Below, one piece after another: positions 12,901 through 23,985 of a DNA stretch of 64,000 nucleotides. The DNA is from Sternotherus odoratus (Eukaryota; Chordata; Testudines; Kinosternidae), in assembly GCA_032164245.1 (NCBI GenBank), contig JAVMKO010000010.1:45158848-45222847 (forward strand), given 5' to 3'. A program made the translations under genes and the position numbers. Within the stretch, counting starts at the first letter, position 1. Each line of letters starts with the position of its first letter. The notes beneath the pieces were generated by a model that ran no database searches, was not told the DNA's origin, and saw nothing but the letters and a program-made list of their open reading frames with translations.

Positions 12901-15900
12901 GGGAGATGTGCTTACATGGGAACAGCCTTCCCTGCTCAGGCGCTGGTCTCACTGCCTGCCTCTCTGCCGCTCCCACTCTAGGGCATCTCTGCAGCCATAC
13001 AGCTACGTGGTCAGCGAGCCCCTGGGCCGGAGCTCCTACAAGGAGCAGTACCTCTTCGTCTACAGGTAAGGACCCAGCAAACAGCCAGCGCTAGGGACAA
13101 TACTGGGTGTTTTAAATATTTAATATTTAAAGCTTGGTAATATTTAAAAACTGGAACCTCCCCGGCCCTGCCCCTTCTCGTGAGGCTCCGCCCCTGCCAT
13201 GCCTCTTCCCCCTGGCACCTTACCCCTGTCCACTCCTCTTCCGCCTTCCCTCCTGTCGCTCGCTGCTCTTCCCCTCCCATCCCTCTGCCCTGGTCAGGAG
13301 GGACTCACTTGCTTTGCTGGTGCTTGGAGCTGCAGATAAGAGGTGGCCCTGGCTGAATAGGGACTGGTGCAGGTGATGACTTGCCACCTGCCCCACCCAC
13401 AGTAACGGGACATTAGGTGCTCGGTCAGTAGATCTGACTGGACTCTGTCAGTTCCCTTTTTCGACCGGACTTTCTGATAGAAAACCAGACACTTGGCCAC
13501 CCCACCCTGGGCGCACCTGGGCCTGCACCAGAGTAGAGCCACCTGACCGTGTGTGGTCATTCCACCTCTCCTCCGGGCAGGACGGATGCGGTGTCGGTGG
13601 TGGACAGTTACTACTACGATGACGGCTGTGAGCCCTGCGGGAACGACACCTTCAGCAGGGAACCCTTCATTGTGAAGTTCTCCTCCCCTTACGCAGGTGA
13701 GCAGGCCCAGGGGTCTCTCTGCCCCATGGCACTGGGAGCAGCAGCACCCCAAGCCATCCTGCAGCTAGCTAGAGAAACCCCTGCTCCCCCACACACTGAC
13801 CCCTCCCGCCAGGAGCCATTCTCATGGGGGCTGAACTCCACAGCAGCTGGGGACAAGCAGCGACAGTCCGGACCAGCGGGAGTCCAGCCCAGAGGCTTCC
13901 TTTGATGGCTGCTGCGTCGGCTCAAAGCCAACCAGGAGCACCTTTGTGGGTGGCACTGGCCCAGGAGAGGCCCACGCAGCCGCCTGGAGCTGCTAGCAAC
14001 GTGGGACTTGCTAAGAGACCATAGCGTGAGCATGAGTAATGGGAGACCCTGGTTCAAGTGCTAGTCCTGCCTGATTCTGAGGGGGAGGGAAAGTGTCCAC
14101 ACACAGCATGGTCTTGGGAACCCCAGGGTGGAACAGTCCCAGATGTGTGTGAGAGAGAGATAAGCAGGAGGATGGGTGATGGCTCTGCACACAAATGGCT
14201 GGCTGTGTGACTTGTGTCTCTGGCAGAGGTGCAGGAGTTCGTTCTGGTGCCCCTGCATACGCCCCCCAGTGAGGCTGTGGCAGAGATCGACACCCTCTAC
14301 GATGTCTACTCGGATGTCATCAACAAGTGGGGGACTGATGTAAGCAGCTGTATCTGGGGGCAAACCCAGCACCCGCCGTGTGATGAACTCACTGGCGTTC
14401 CCTCCCCTGCTTGCCTCGGCTGAGGTTGCTGGTGCCAGGATGGGACGTCAGCTGACTTGGCAGTGGAAGGTCCTGGCTAGTCTATTACTCATGGAGAACC
14501 CCCCCCCCCCCCACACACACACTTTCTGCACACAGCCGCTCTGTCTGCCTGGGACGGTGCAGGTTACCAGGAGCGGTCGGAGGGAATAGCCAGGCCTGCA
14601 GCTGGGCACTGAGCTCTGGAACTAACCTGCAGGGTTTGCGTCTGGGGAAGCGAATTGCTCTTCATCCATATCCACACACTGATGTGTGTCAAACAAAGCT
14701 GTGGAGAAGAGAGGCCCATCTGCACTGCCCCCAACCCCTTCAGCCCTGGGCCCATAGGCCTCAGAGCCACACCCCCACCCAGCACACAACCCCTCTAGGA
14801 CCCTCGCCTTCCCATGGTCACTGTTTGCTCAGCCCCAGCCCCACCGTGGGCAGAGTGCCCAGGGACAGTCCAGGGCAAAGGGTTCGGGTAGGCTGCCATG
14901 AGAGAGGTTCTTGCCTTGCACGTGTGCTAGGCGTGGGGGCTTGCTTGGCTGCCCCCCCCCCCCCAACTGACCCGGCACTTCCTTGGCAGAACATCATCTT
15001 CCTGGGAGACTTCAATGCCGACTGCTCCTATGTGAGGCCGCAGGACTGGCCTTCCATCCGCCTGCGCACCAGCAGCGCCTTCCAGTGGCTCATCCCGGAC
15101 AGCGCAGACACCACTGTGTCGTACACGGACTGCGCCTATGACCGGTGAGGAGAGTTGCTGCCGCTGGGCCTGGGCCTGGCAGCTGTGTGGAGAAGCCCAG
15201 GACTACATGGTCTGTGGGCTCCACATCAGCCCTTGGGGGTTGGGTTGGTGCTGAGGGAGATGAGCAGTGGGGCGTTGGGGAAGCCTGCGCTGCCCTTGCC
15301 CACTCTGTGCCTCTTCCACGGGTCAGTAGCGGGTTTCAGTCCCTGGGGCTCCCGGCCCCTCAGCAATGCAGTCACCAGGCAGGTGGGTACCGTGGCCACG
15401 GCGCATCAGAGACAGGATGACAGCAGCTCCAAGAGACAGCCCAGCGTGGCCAGTGCCAGCCCTGGGGACTGCAAATGGGGATGGGAGGAAAAGGGACAAG
15501 GACTCATAGACTTTAAGAGACCGTTATGATCATCTAGTCTGACCTCCTGCACAACGCAGGCCACAGAATGTCACCCACCCATTCCTGTAATAACCCCCTA
15601 ACCTTTGTCTGAACTACTGAAGTCCTCAAATCAGGGTTTAAAGACTTCAAGGTACAGAGAATCCTCCAGCAAGTGACTCATGCCCCACGCTGCAGAGGAA
15701 GGCACAAAAACCCCCAGGGCCTCTGCCATTCTGCTCTGGGGGAAAATACCTTCCCGATCCCAAATATGACGATCAGCTAAACCTTGAGCACGTGGGCAAG
15801 ACTCACTAGCTAGAAAAGAATTCTCTGTAGTAACTCAGATCCCATCCCGTCCAACATCCCATCACAGGCCTTTGGGCCCCTGTCACGGAGTGCCCGGGTG

Positions 15901-18285
15901 ATGGTCTGGAACTTGCCCCCTATGAAGCCAGTTAGGACTCCGAGGGAAAACGTCCTCTCTTCGTACACAGCCTGTCTCCAAGGCCAGGAGCTTTAGAGGT
16001 TCCCGTTTACACCTTCCTGGGTCTGACCTCGGAGCATTCAGCACCTTCTGCCCCTCCGTGCGCTTCCCCCAGAGAGTCTGCCCGGGTGGGGTTCTGGGGG
16101 AGCCCGTGGATTCTGCACCCCACTCCAGTCAGACGTGACTCTCAGCCAGCCAGTAAAACAGACGTTTATTCAATGACCGGTACCTGGTCTAACAGACCAG
16201 ACAGTGAACGTGAGCCCTCAGCTGGATCCATTTTGGGGGCCAGAGAGCCAGATAGCTCCTCTGCCCTTCCCTGCCTGACTCCAGCTAGCTTCAGACCGAA
16301 AACTCCTCTTTCCAGCCACACCCCTGCTTCCCTTTTGTCTTTGCTTCCCCAGGCAGATCAGGTGACCTCCCTTCCCCCCCCCCGGGGTCAAGTTACAGCT
16401 TCAGGTATGGACACCTGCAGAGAGGATTCAGAGGAAACAGTAAAGAGCATTTCTACTCCGTCACAGCCCCATCTACCACAAATAGTCAAAGATCAATTAA
16501 TTGCCAAAATCATGTTATCTCATCATACCCAGGGCTGGCTCCAGGCAACAGCACTCCAAGCGTGTGCCCAGGGCAGCAAGCTGTGGGGTGCGGCCTGACA
16601 TTCGCCGTCAGGGCGGCGGTTAGGCTGTCTTCGGTGGCATGCCTGCAGGAGGTCCACCACTGCCGCCAATTCGGTGGCATTTCAGCGGTGAGGATAACAA
16701 GGCCGCGGGACCCATCGACCTCCCGCAGAAATGCCACCGATTCCGAGGTAGACCGGACCACCTGCAGGCGTGCCGCGGAACGTCCACGCTTGGGGCGGCA
16801 AAAACCTTAGAGCCACCCCTGATCATACCATCTCCTCCATAAACTTATCAAGCTTCATCTTGAAGCCAGATATGTTTTTTGCCCCCCACTGCTCCCCTGG
16901 GAAGGCTGTTCCAGAACTTCACTCCTCTGATGGTTAAAAACCTTCATCTAATTTCAAGTCTAAACTTCCTGCTGGCTAGCTTATGTCCATTTGTTCTTGT
17001 GTCCACATTGGTACTGAGTTTAAATAATTCCTCTCCCTCTCCCTCCCTCTGATATCCAATCAGATCTCTAAGGAGAGGACTGCAGGTGGGCAGTTCCCTA
17101 ACATGGAAGGCATCACTCGCAGGATCACATGTGGGAATACTCAGCGACCCCCTCATCTGGGGAAAACCACAGCCTCTGGCACAGACCCTAAAGAGACTGG
17201 CTGTAGCCCAGTCAGGACACTCATAGAGTGCTGGGGGGAGCTGACAGGGTGGCTTGGTTTGTGCTTGCCCTGTGCCGTGAGTGTGCGCTCCCCACATACT
17301 TGGGTGCGACAGGCAGCCCGACTCTCTCCAGAAGGTTCTGGAATCAGGTGCTGCTGGAACTTGGCCCCGCATTCAGCTGTCACCTGCCTCCACTGAGTGC
17401 AGGTCCTGCACAAGGTGGAGCTGGCTAAGAGCCTGGGGTTGCTCTTGGGGGCACTAGCTGCTGGGGAGAGGGATTTCCCCCCCAGGACTGCACAAACCAA
17501 GCCACTCTGTCAGCTCTCTCCCTTGCTCCACTACTCAGAGAAGCTGGTGAGGAACCTCGCCAGCAGCGCAGCCATCGCTGGCCCTGGGCTCCAGCCTGGC
17601 TCTGGGGCGGGTGTGATCCCAAAGCCCAGCTGCCCGAGAAGCGCAGTGCTTAACCTTAGCCCCGTGTGGTGTGTCACAGGATTGTGGTGAGTGGCTCCCA
17701 GCTGCAGCGCTGTGTGGTGGCCAAATCTGCCAAGGTCAACAACTTCCAGGAGACTTTCCACCTGCAGCTCGAGGATGTAAGTGAAGCCAACATCCTGCCT
17801 GTGTGCTCACAGAGACAATAGCTGCAAGCTAGCCTGGGGACAGCGAGAGCTGGTCAGGTCTGGGGCCAAGCTCAGGGGTCACTGCACTGAGCTTTGCGGG
17901 GAGTCTCCCAGAGTTAAAGGCTAGTCCAGCTCAGCTACACCGAGGCCTGCTCTAGACATAGGTGTTGTCCTGCTACAATTGTGTGGGTTTTGGGGGTGAT
18001 TTGTTTACTGATCTAGTTACGGGAGCAGGTACTTGTGTGGGTGCAGTTATACCAATATAAAGGGGCTGGATAGCTTATTCCCCGTCTCAGCTGGGAAGAG
18101 CTATCCAGGCGTAAGCACTTTTAGACCAGTCTAACTCCATCCACACTAGGGGGCAAAAGGGGTACTGCTATGGGCCTGGTTCTCCATTGTCCCACAGCTT
18201 AGGCTCTGTGATTTCTCCCCTTTGTGTCCAGGCCCTGAAGGTCAGTGACCATTTCCCGGTGGAAGTGACTCTGAGGGCTCTTTGA
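6996..18285 (+). CDS. DNASE1: Deoxyribonuclease I (secreted endonuclease), eight coding exons
   Basis: Coding exons by GT/AG junctions and frame: 6996-7142, 9850-9938, 12982-13065, 13581-13696, 14227-14339, 14990-15144, 17680-17776, 18232-18285 (stop TGA). They add to 855 nt, 284 residues plus stop, the usual size for the family. The product is a Ca/Mg-dependent secreted endonuclease that cuts extracellular DNA. Residues 1-22 form a hydrophobic signal peptide. Family catalytic and metal positions are present: Asn29, Glu61 (QEVRD), Glu100 (YKEQY), His156 (VPLHT), Asp190 and Asn192 (GDFNADC), Asp234 (CAYDR), His274 (SDHFPVE). The loop Cys123-Glu-Pro-Cys126 ([12 protein letters not shown]) is the DNase I small disulfide loop, so DNASE1 is preferred over DNASE1L2. 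Cys195 and Cys231 are the conserved second pair. No frameshift or stop was found. Confidence 0.9.
7527..8140. mobile_element. hAT-like element in DNASE1 intron 1
   Basis: Same family as 1342-2074: it opens CGGAGTGGGCACGCTTTTTG and closes GAAGTTTGCCCACCTCTG. Flanking 8-mers TGATAGAT (7519-7526) and TGACAGAT (8141-8148) match at seven of eight positions, consistent with an hAT target duplication. Interior C-rich, non-coding. Confidence 0.75.
8205..9395. repeat. Inverted pair of a dispersed repeat in DNASE1 intron 1
   Basis: About 180 bp at 8205-8385 recurs in inverted orientation at 9220-9395. Shared words include CTGGCAGTCAT, CCACATGGTCCCCTAT and GAGAAGTGAAACCAAGG against their complements. 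The 830 bp between the arms is not recognised. Relatives of the same dispersed repeat occur at 19030-19210 and, reversed, at 20620-20820. Confidence 0.65.
10177..10796 (-). mobile_element. Solo LTR in DNASE1 intron 2
   Basis: Begins TGTCACAGGG and ends CCCCATCACA. It is flanked by GACAG and GACAC (four of five bases identical). The antisense strand has LTR-like features: an A/T-rich TATA-like word opposite TTTTATATGG near 10680 and inverted CCAAT words (ATTGG) at 10700 and 10731. No internal coding sequence, so a solo LTR from recombination is inferred. Confidence 0.65.
10797..11971. other. DNASE1 intron 2 interior; nothing recognised
   Basis: No exon or repeat that I can name between the solo LTR and the hAT element. 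Confidence 0.3.
11972..12377. mobile_element. GC-rich hAT-like element with internal hairpin (copy 1)
   Basis: Ends CAGGGCCGGCGACA and TGTCGCCGGCCCCG are inverted repeats. Flanking 8-mers ACTGGTAT (11964-11971) and ACTGGTAC (12378-12385) match at seven of eight positions. Near the left end a perfect hairpin pairs GGGTAGAGCTGTACCGGG with its complement about 10 bases later. The interior has runs of G and repeated CAGCTGTCAGCTGGGG units. Related copies: 23013-23551 and 29511-30175. Confidence 0.8.
15881..16465 (-). mobile_element. Solo LTR inside the CR1 copy
   Basis: Starts TGTCACGGAG and ends CTCCGTCACA, with an exact 5-bp duplication GCCCC at 15876-15880 and 16466-16470. Shared words (CTCTCAGCCAGCCAGTAAAA and its complement) show that it belongs to the same LTR family, inverted, as the LTR at 41737-42414, and it is related to 61881-62247. 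Confidence 0.8.
16530..16821. mobile_element. hAT-like element inside the CR1 copy
   Basis: Begins CAGGGCTGGCTCCAGG and ends AGAGCCACCCCTG (inverted repeats). The exact 8-bp duplication ATCATACC flanks it at 16522-16529 and 16822-16829. Non-coding interior of 292 bp. Confidence 0.85.
17930..18175. mobile_element. MITE-like repeat in DNASE1 intron 7
   Basis: Contains TTATACCAATATAAAGGGGC and CTCCATCCACACTAGGGG, phrases typical of a turtle non-autonomous DNA element. Ends are not resolved. Confidence 0.4.
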
Positions 18286-18854
18286 GGCTCACCCGTTCCT
18301 GCCTTGCTCCACCCCTACAAAACCAGGAGATGTAGCTACCAGCAAAGCTACCGCATTCACATTCCCTTTGACGCTGCTGACTGCAGTGCCAACACCTCCA
18401 GATGAGCTCCCAAGGCTGAAGCTCAGTGTCTATGATTATAGCCAAATACCAGCCTCCTAGCACCTACCTGATGCTCTTGGCACATCCTCATGGCTGGTCA
18501 CAAACCCACCAATCTAGGTGCTGCGTCAAATGGCTCACCAGCATCACTTACTGGGTACCTGGATGATGGCACATCCACGCCATGCCATTGGGAGATCCCT
18601 TCATGCAATGTAGATAGTTAGCTTTGAAATCTTTGATCTCAGGGCATCCTGGAGCGTTATGCTGGGCAACAGGACTGGGGGGAGCTGATTTTGTGGCCAA
18701 TGGGTGTATGCAATTAACATAGAATGAATGAGGGGCAGTTTTATAAGTGCTTGATGATTGGCTAGAAGCCAACTCTCGAATCGTGGGATATTTGGTGATT
18801 TTCATAAAGCCCTAGCTCTTGGAGTCATGTGATTATAGAAGAATCTCGGATTTA

Positions 18855-18860
18855 ATTAAA
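18855..18860 (+). terminator. Candidate DNASE1 poly(A) signal (ATTAAA)
   Basis: The variant signal ATTAAA lies about 570 nt past the DNASE1 stop. No AATAAA hexamer is seen on the plus strand between 18285 and this point. Weak evidence without transcripts. Confidence 0.3.
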
Positions 18861-19029
18861 AGAACCAGGTTCCAGCCTTCATGCATGTGGAGAAAAGCTG
18901 GAAGATGTGACTGACCCCTGAGTGCTCAAACCCCACCAGGCCAATAAGTAGAACCCACCACCGATTACTTTTTAAAGCCAGTCTCATGATTTGGGGGCCT
19001 GGCTCATGAACTCTGAACACTTAACATGG

Positions 19030-19210
19030 AACATAAGAACGGCCACACTTGGTCAGAACAATGGTCTGTCTAGCTCAGTATCCTGTCGTGGCTGGTGCCA
19101 GACGCTTCAGAGGCAATGAACAGAACAGGGCAATTATCGATGACCCATCTCCTGTTGTCCAGTCCCAGCATCTGGCAGTTGGAGGTTTAGGGACATCCAG
19201 TGCATGGGGT
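19030..19210 (+). repeat. Dispersed repeat (CR1/SINE-associated)
   Basis: Same family as the arms at 8205-8385 and 9220-9395: TGGTCTGTCTAGCTCAGTAT, GACGCTTCAGAGGCAATGAA and AACAGGGCAATTATCGATGA. Another copy is inverted at about 20620-20820. Confidence 0.55.
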
Positions 19211-19759
19211 TGCATCCATAGCCATTGAGGGACCTGACCTCCATGAACTCCCTGAACCTGATTGTTCTTGTAACTGTCTGTCCGCATGGACAGTGTTCAC
19301 CCTGCATTGTGGTGTCCCATCCCGATTTCGGGACAGAGATTCTATTCTGTGTCTAATATGGCTTGGCTTTTATAACCCCCTCCCCCCCCCCCCGCACTAA
19401 TGATACTATGTATATAATATGGAATAATAAGGGGGAGTGCTGGTCATCTGCAATTTGATACTATTACATGCAATCAGTATGTAATCAAAGGGCCTGGAGA
19501 ATCAAATGGATCCATCTGTATCTGCTTCAAAGTGGTTTGGGGGGGGGGGGGTGTCATTTATGCTTTTGAAGGCCTCTGCCATCTGAGCTGCTAGCTTCTG
19601 TAATGAGGGGCATTTCTTTGCTGACGGCAGGGTCCCTATTCAACAAATGCTATTGCAACAGCAAGACTCCAGCTCAGCCCCAGGAGGGAAGGGACTAGAC
19701 CGGGGCTGTGGGAACAGGACAAGATTTGGGATGGGGGAGGCATGTGGCTCACTGGACAC

Positions 19760-20252
19760 TGTTGCAGGGGGTTTATCTCGTTGCCGGAAGAAACGAGGCC
19801 TCACACAGGTGGCTAGTTGGAAAGTGGTGAGTTTATTGGAGGGAGCGGCATTTCATGCTGGGGGGCTTATCTGCCAGCACGGCCGCAATACAAGATGTCT
19901 GACACACCCAGGCAATGTCCAGAGAAGCCCAAAGAGGAAGCCCAACCCAAAAAGGTGTGTCAGCACAGATATACCCATGCTCATTTGCATCTCATACATA
20001 CTCATCTCGTTAATAGCAAGCTGCAAACTGATTGGTCAGCACTTGTTGGTTACGCAGTCCTGTCTTAGTTTCCCCATTTAGTTTCCCACGCATTCATTCT
20101 CACACAGACAGGGTAAACACTCATGCAGCTGGGAACTGGTTCCCAAACACACAGATAACAAGAAGGTCATTCTCAGACTAATACCATCATTATGCACTCT
20201 CCTGGAGTTGACTTAGAAGCGTAACTGCGCCTTCTAGTGGTTGCCCGTCACA
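19760..20252 (-). mobile_element. Solo LTR 1.5 kb downstream of DNASE1
   Basis: Runs from TGTTGCAGGG to CCCGTCACA. It is similar throughout to 45062-45496: both contain GAAACGAGGC, GTGAGTTTATTG, ATGCTCATTTGCATCTCAT-like text, and end with GAAGCGTAA-TGCGCC then CCGTCACA. The poly(A) signal (TTTATT read antisense) gives minus-strand orientation. Confidence 0.6.
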
Positions 20253-20983
20253 ATGTCTTCCGGTCCTAACAGACCCATAGTGGAAACACATCTTTCTGTC
20301 TATTGCAGTCAGTCACTCAGCTCCCATAGTGCACAAAGGGCCCCCAGAACAGCTCAGCAGTGACCCTGAGTGAATGAAACCAACCCCCATCTAGGCTGCT
20401 GTGAGCATCCTATTTATTTGGTGGGTACCTAGCATCTTGGAGAGCCTTCTGGGTGCTGGGGGAGCTGTAATGCAGTGAGTGTGTGTGTGTTCCACACACC
20501 TGCTAGGGTTTTACTGACGTGTTACAAAACATTTTATTTTAGAACAAATTAAACCATGGCCAATGATTCTTCTAATTTATTAAATAAGGCATCAAAATGT
20601 CCCACTGAACCAGGATGGCCAGGGATCACCCATCTCTGAGTGTCCCTAGCCTCTATTTGCCAAAAGCTGGGAGTAGACGCCAGGGGATGGCTCACTCGAT
20701 GATTGCCTGTTCTGTTCATTCACTTCACTCTGAAGCATTTGGATTGGCCACTGTCGGAAGACAGGATACTAGGTTAGCTAGACCATTGAGCTGACCTAGT
20801 GTGGCCGTTCTTATGTGCTTTATTCCTTGTGATAGGAAAAAATGGGAAAAAAATTTCTTCTCCCCCATGTTCATGATCTTTGTTCCTGGAATGAGTTTCC
20901 TGCTACATCTCCCCTGGCCCTCTGGGTGGCAGTGGAGATTGTTTGCATCTGGCTACGTCAGAGTTGGACATCTGCACATAACC
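20253..20983. repeat. Mostly unassigned; inverted dispersed repeat at its end
   Basis: 20253-20600 is not recognised. About 20620-20820 carries the reverse complement of the dispersed repeat described at 19030-19210 (TGGCTCACTCGATGATTGCC, GGATACTAGGTTAGCTAGAC). Confidence 0.45.
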
Positions 20984-21080
20984 CTTGTGCCAGGGGGTGT
21001 CAGCAGCACCAAGGACTGGGTTCAATATCTAGAGGTTCCTATTAACATTACAGAACCAGATCCTGCTCAAGTCCCTACCT
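20984..21080 (-). mobile_element. LTR end fragment
   Basis: The text GACTGGGTTCAATATCTAGA through CAGATCCTGCTCAAGTC matches, in the same orientation, the LTR sequence at 63905-64000, and is the reverse complement of the LTR end at 50690-50766. It is a short truncated remnant. Confidence 0.45.
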
Positions 21081-22432
21081 AGAAATCTGGGAAAACTAAC
21101 CCCCCACATGCTGGGCCCATAAAGAGGCAAAGCAAACGTTCATTAATAGGAAGAGGGAACGCTGCATGAATTTGGGAAACCCTACAGCAGTGAGTCAAAA
21201 GCGTGCAAACCATAAGTAATCCCCCACCCCGCCTCCATTTTCTACTGTGCCGTGTGGAAGTCCTACAGACAAATATCCCTTTAACACAGCACTCCGCTTT
21301 CCCTCTGCTGTGCCCCATCCACAGCTGGTTGTCCCAGGTCAGCGTAGTCCCAGAATTCAGGGGAGTATTCACATGAGTTCAGGGGTCAAGCAATGTCTCT
21401 GCTGCTGCCTGCCACTCACTGATGCCCCTATGTCTCGCTGCCGGAACCTGACTGCTGCTGCAGCCTCTGTGCTGCCTTTCACACCAGGTCTAAGGTTCAG
21501 CCCCCCTGGACTTGCCCATCAGTGATTTCAGCCCTAACGATCACTCAGCAGAAACAAAGACTCTCAATTCATTTGGATCAGTTCTATCTTTAAACACTCA
21601 AGAGGTCAAATGTGACCTAAACTACCAACACTAAAGCCCCACCACCACCTAAGAGCATCTGTTCCCATCTCCCTTTGCCTTTCACTTGCATTTAACATCG
21701 AAACCCCTGCTTCATTTAGGGTGACCACCTCAGTCAAGGCACAATAAATACAGTTCTGCTGCCTCTTATTCATACAATCAGGATATTAACTTTTCATCAC
21801 CCCTGCATTCAAAGCTAAACCAAAAGAGCCAAAACTGATCACTTTGACAGAGTAGATGTGGCTATGCAAATATAGGCTGCTCCTGAGGTCTTTCCCCCCA
21901 GTTCATCAATAGATGGGAGGGAGAGCTCATTCAGACCCTGGTTTTTACACACCCATTCACACCCATATACATACACCCCCTCACACACACACACCTAGAG
22001 CCTGTCTGTGCGTGCTTGATGCTGGCAGTAGCATCCGCCTCTCAGCGATGTTGCCACATGCCCACAGCCAACCCTGTGGCAGTGCCTTTGCCCAAACTGG
22101 GGCCCACATAGATCCACAAATGCTCATGTGCTAGTAGCTTTGAGACATGGTCCCCACTCCAGGGCAGCCCCTGCTGCTGAAAGATGCTGGAGCCCAAAGC
22201 TTTCCCTCTCCCCAGATCAAGCTTCCTGCACATGGTTCAGTCCTGCCCTGGGGAGACTCCCTGTGGAGTCAACACTAATTACCTGTGTCTTGCAAAAAGT
22301 GTTAGTTTTGCATCATTGAATGAAAGATACAAATGGATTTTCAGTGGTATTATTAAAAACCAAACCAATTCATCTTAAACCTACAAAACAAGTTTATAAA
22401 CCAGGAGTCTTGCTTTAGGTCCTTAAAATCTT

Positions 22433-22481
<49 letters not shown>

Positions 22482-22995
22482 CTCTTTTTCTTAACATCCC
22501 TTGTACTGCTCTAATAATTTCGACACAGATTACATTCCCTTTTCTACATTTGGAGGCATTTAAATTCCAATGGAAAACTCTTATGTTCTTTCAGTGATTT
22601 TGACTAAACTGTCCAAAGTCAAATGATTTAAATCAGATTGTCTCTTTGCCTGGATTATTTACAGACCTTCCTTTGGAAAAGGGCCCATTATTCCTTCAGA
22701 ATGGCTACAAAGAAACTAAGAATTCTCTTCCTATAACACTTTTCCTTTTTTAACATTGTCATCACTTTCCGCTGTTCAATTCCCTCCAGCCTCTGCAGAG
22801 TTAACTTCTCAGTCTCTTTCCTTAAATCATTTGCTTATCTCCCAAAATAACACCATCATCTCAGATATCATCCTTCCAAGTATCCTACCAGGGATCTGAA
22901 TTCCCCACACCTGTACTTACTCCTTTCCTTACTTCTGCCACTATGAGCCTTGGGGCTTCCAACCTGTTTTCCACTCTCTTTATCTGTTGCCTGCC
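21081..22995. other. Unassigned intergenic DNA with a CA microsatellite
   Basis: No exon of ECI1 or other gene found. A (CA)n microsatellite of about 40 bp lies at 22438-22478, and short CA-rich text occurs near 21950-22000. Confidence 0.4.
22438..22478. repeat. (CA)n microsatellite
   Basis: About twenty uninterrupted CA dinucleotides. Confidence 0.95.
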
Positions 22996-23012
22996 TGCTT
23001 GTCTGGGCCCAG

Positions 23013-23551
23013 CAGGGCCGGCGACAGAAATTTGGGGGCCCCCTACTCTGATAGTTTGGGGCCCCCCCAGCCCAGCCGGGGCCCCCCAGCCCAGCCGGTG
23101 CTCCCCCTCCCCAGCTGACAGCGGCTGGGGGGGCCCCAGCCCAGCTGGCCCCCCCAGCCCAGCTGGCCCCCCCAGCCCTGCCGCCCCCCCCCCAGCTGAC
23201 AGCGGCTGGGGGGCCCCCAGCCCAGCCGGCGCTCCCCCCCCCCCAGCTGACAGCGGCTGGGGGCTCCCCAGCCCAGCCGCCCCCCCCCCAGCCCAGCCGG
23301 CACTCCCCCCCCCCAGCCCAGCCGGCGCTTCCCCCGCCCCCCCCAGCTGGCGGCAGCGAGAGCCGAGAGCCGGGGAGCAGCGTGAGCCGCCCTTGCTGCT
23401 CCCTCCCCCCCCCCTTCTCTCCCGGACTGAGCCGCTGCCGCCGGCCGGGGGAGAGCCACGCCGGATGACTACGGTTAGAGCTGTACGGGGCCCCCTAAAG
23501 TGCGGGGCCCGGTACAGCTCTACCCGAAGTACCCCCCTGTCGCCGGCCCTG
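23013..23551. mobile_element. GC-rich hAT-like element with internal hairpin (copy 2)
   Basis: Ends CAGGGCCGGCGACAG and CTGTCGCCGGCCCTG are perfect inverted repeats. The exact 8-bp duplication GGGCCCAG flanks it at 23005-23012 and 23552-23559. The inside has at least six variants of a CCCAGCTGACAGCGGCTGGG or CCCAGCCCAGCCGG module, and a hairpin (GTAGAGCTGTACNGGGCCCC and complement) near the right end. Inverted relative to copy 1. Confidence 0.9.
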
Positions 23552-23839
23552 GGGCCCAGTAGTGCTTTCCGTGCTGAAAGGTCCCTTCCCATGGGCAAAG
23601 GCTTTGTCCAACTACCCATTTAGCAAAGGGGGTGGGCTTCTCAACTAGCCGCCACCCCTCCTGGTCCCTTTTCTTCATTCGCTTTCTCTCTTGTTGCTCT
23701 GGGGTGGTCAGTCAGATAGGTAGCGACCCTTCTGACAGAAAGCACAGGTACACATGCAGAGCCAGGGGAGGAAAGTGAGTGTCTGCTGCTTGGGACTATG
23801 CAAAGTACTGGGAGGTACCTGAGTTCTGCCGCCTGTGAG

Positions 23840-23985
23840 AGGTAGTATGGCCTAGTCAGTGGAGAGAGCATTGGCCTGCTGCTCCTCTGACACCAGGCAA
23901 CCTTTGACAAGTCACTGTAGCCGCTCTTTGCCTCAGCTTCCCCACCTGTAGCATGGGCCTAATTATTCCTCCTTTGTAAAAGCAC
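23840..23985 (+). repeat. MIR-like CORE-SINE
   Basis: Contains AGTATGGCCTAGTCAGTGGA, GACAAGTCACTGTAGCC, GCCTCAGCTTCCCCACCTGT and GCATGGGCCTAATTATTCC, the diagnostic order of MIR-type SINEs. Confidence 0.7.

Larger units (their letters stand above)
15508..17060 (-). mobile_element. CR1 LINE in DNASE1 intron 6, interrupted twice
   Basis: The CR1 3' end reads antisense from 15508 (CATAGACTTTAAGAGACCGT then ATCTAGTCTGACCTCCTGCA) and continues through TTCCCGATCC and, beyond the insertions, TCATCTTGAAGCCAGATATG and CTTCCTGCTGGCTAGCTTAT. A solo LTR (15881-16465) and an hAT element (16530-16821) are inserted in it. The CR1 text resumes after each. Confidence 0.75.

Noticed and set aside
22885..23623. 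Overlapping 226- and 244-codon frames on both strands
   Set aside because: They arise from the repeated CCCAGC modules of a GC-rich transposon; open frames on both strands over the same bases reflect composition.
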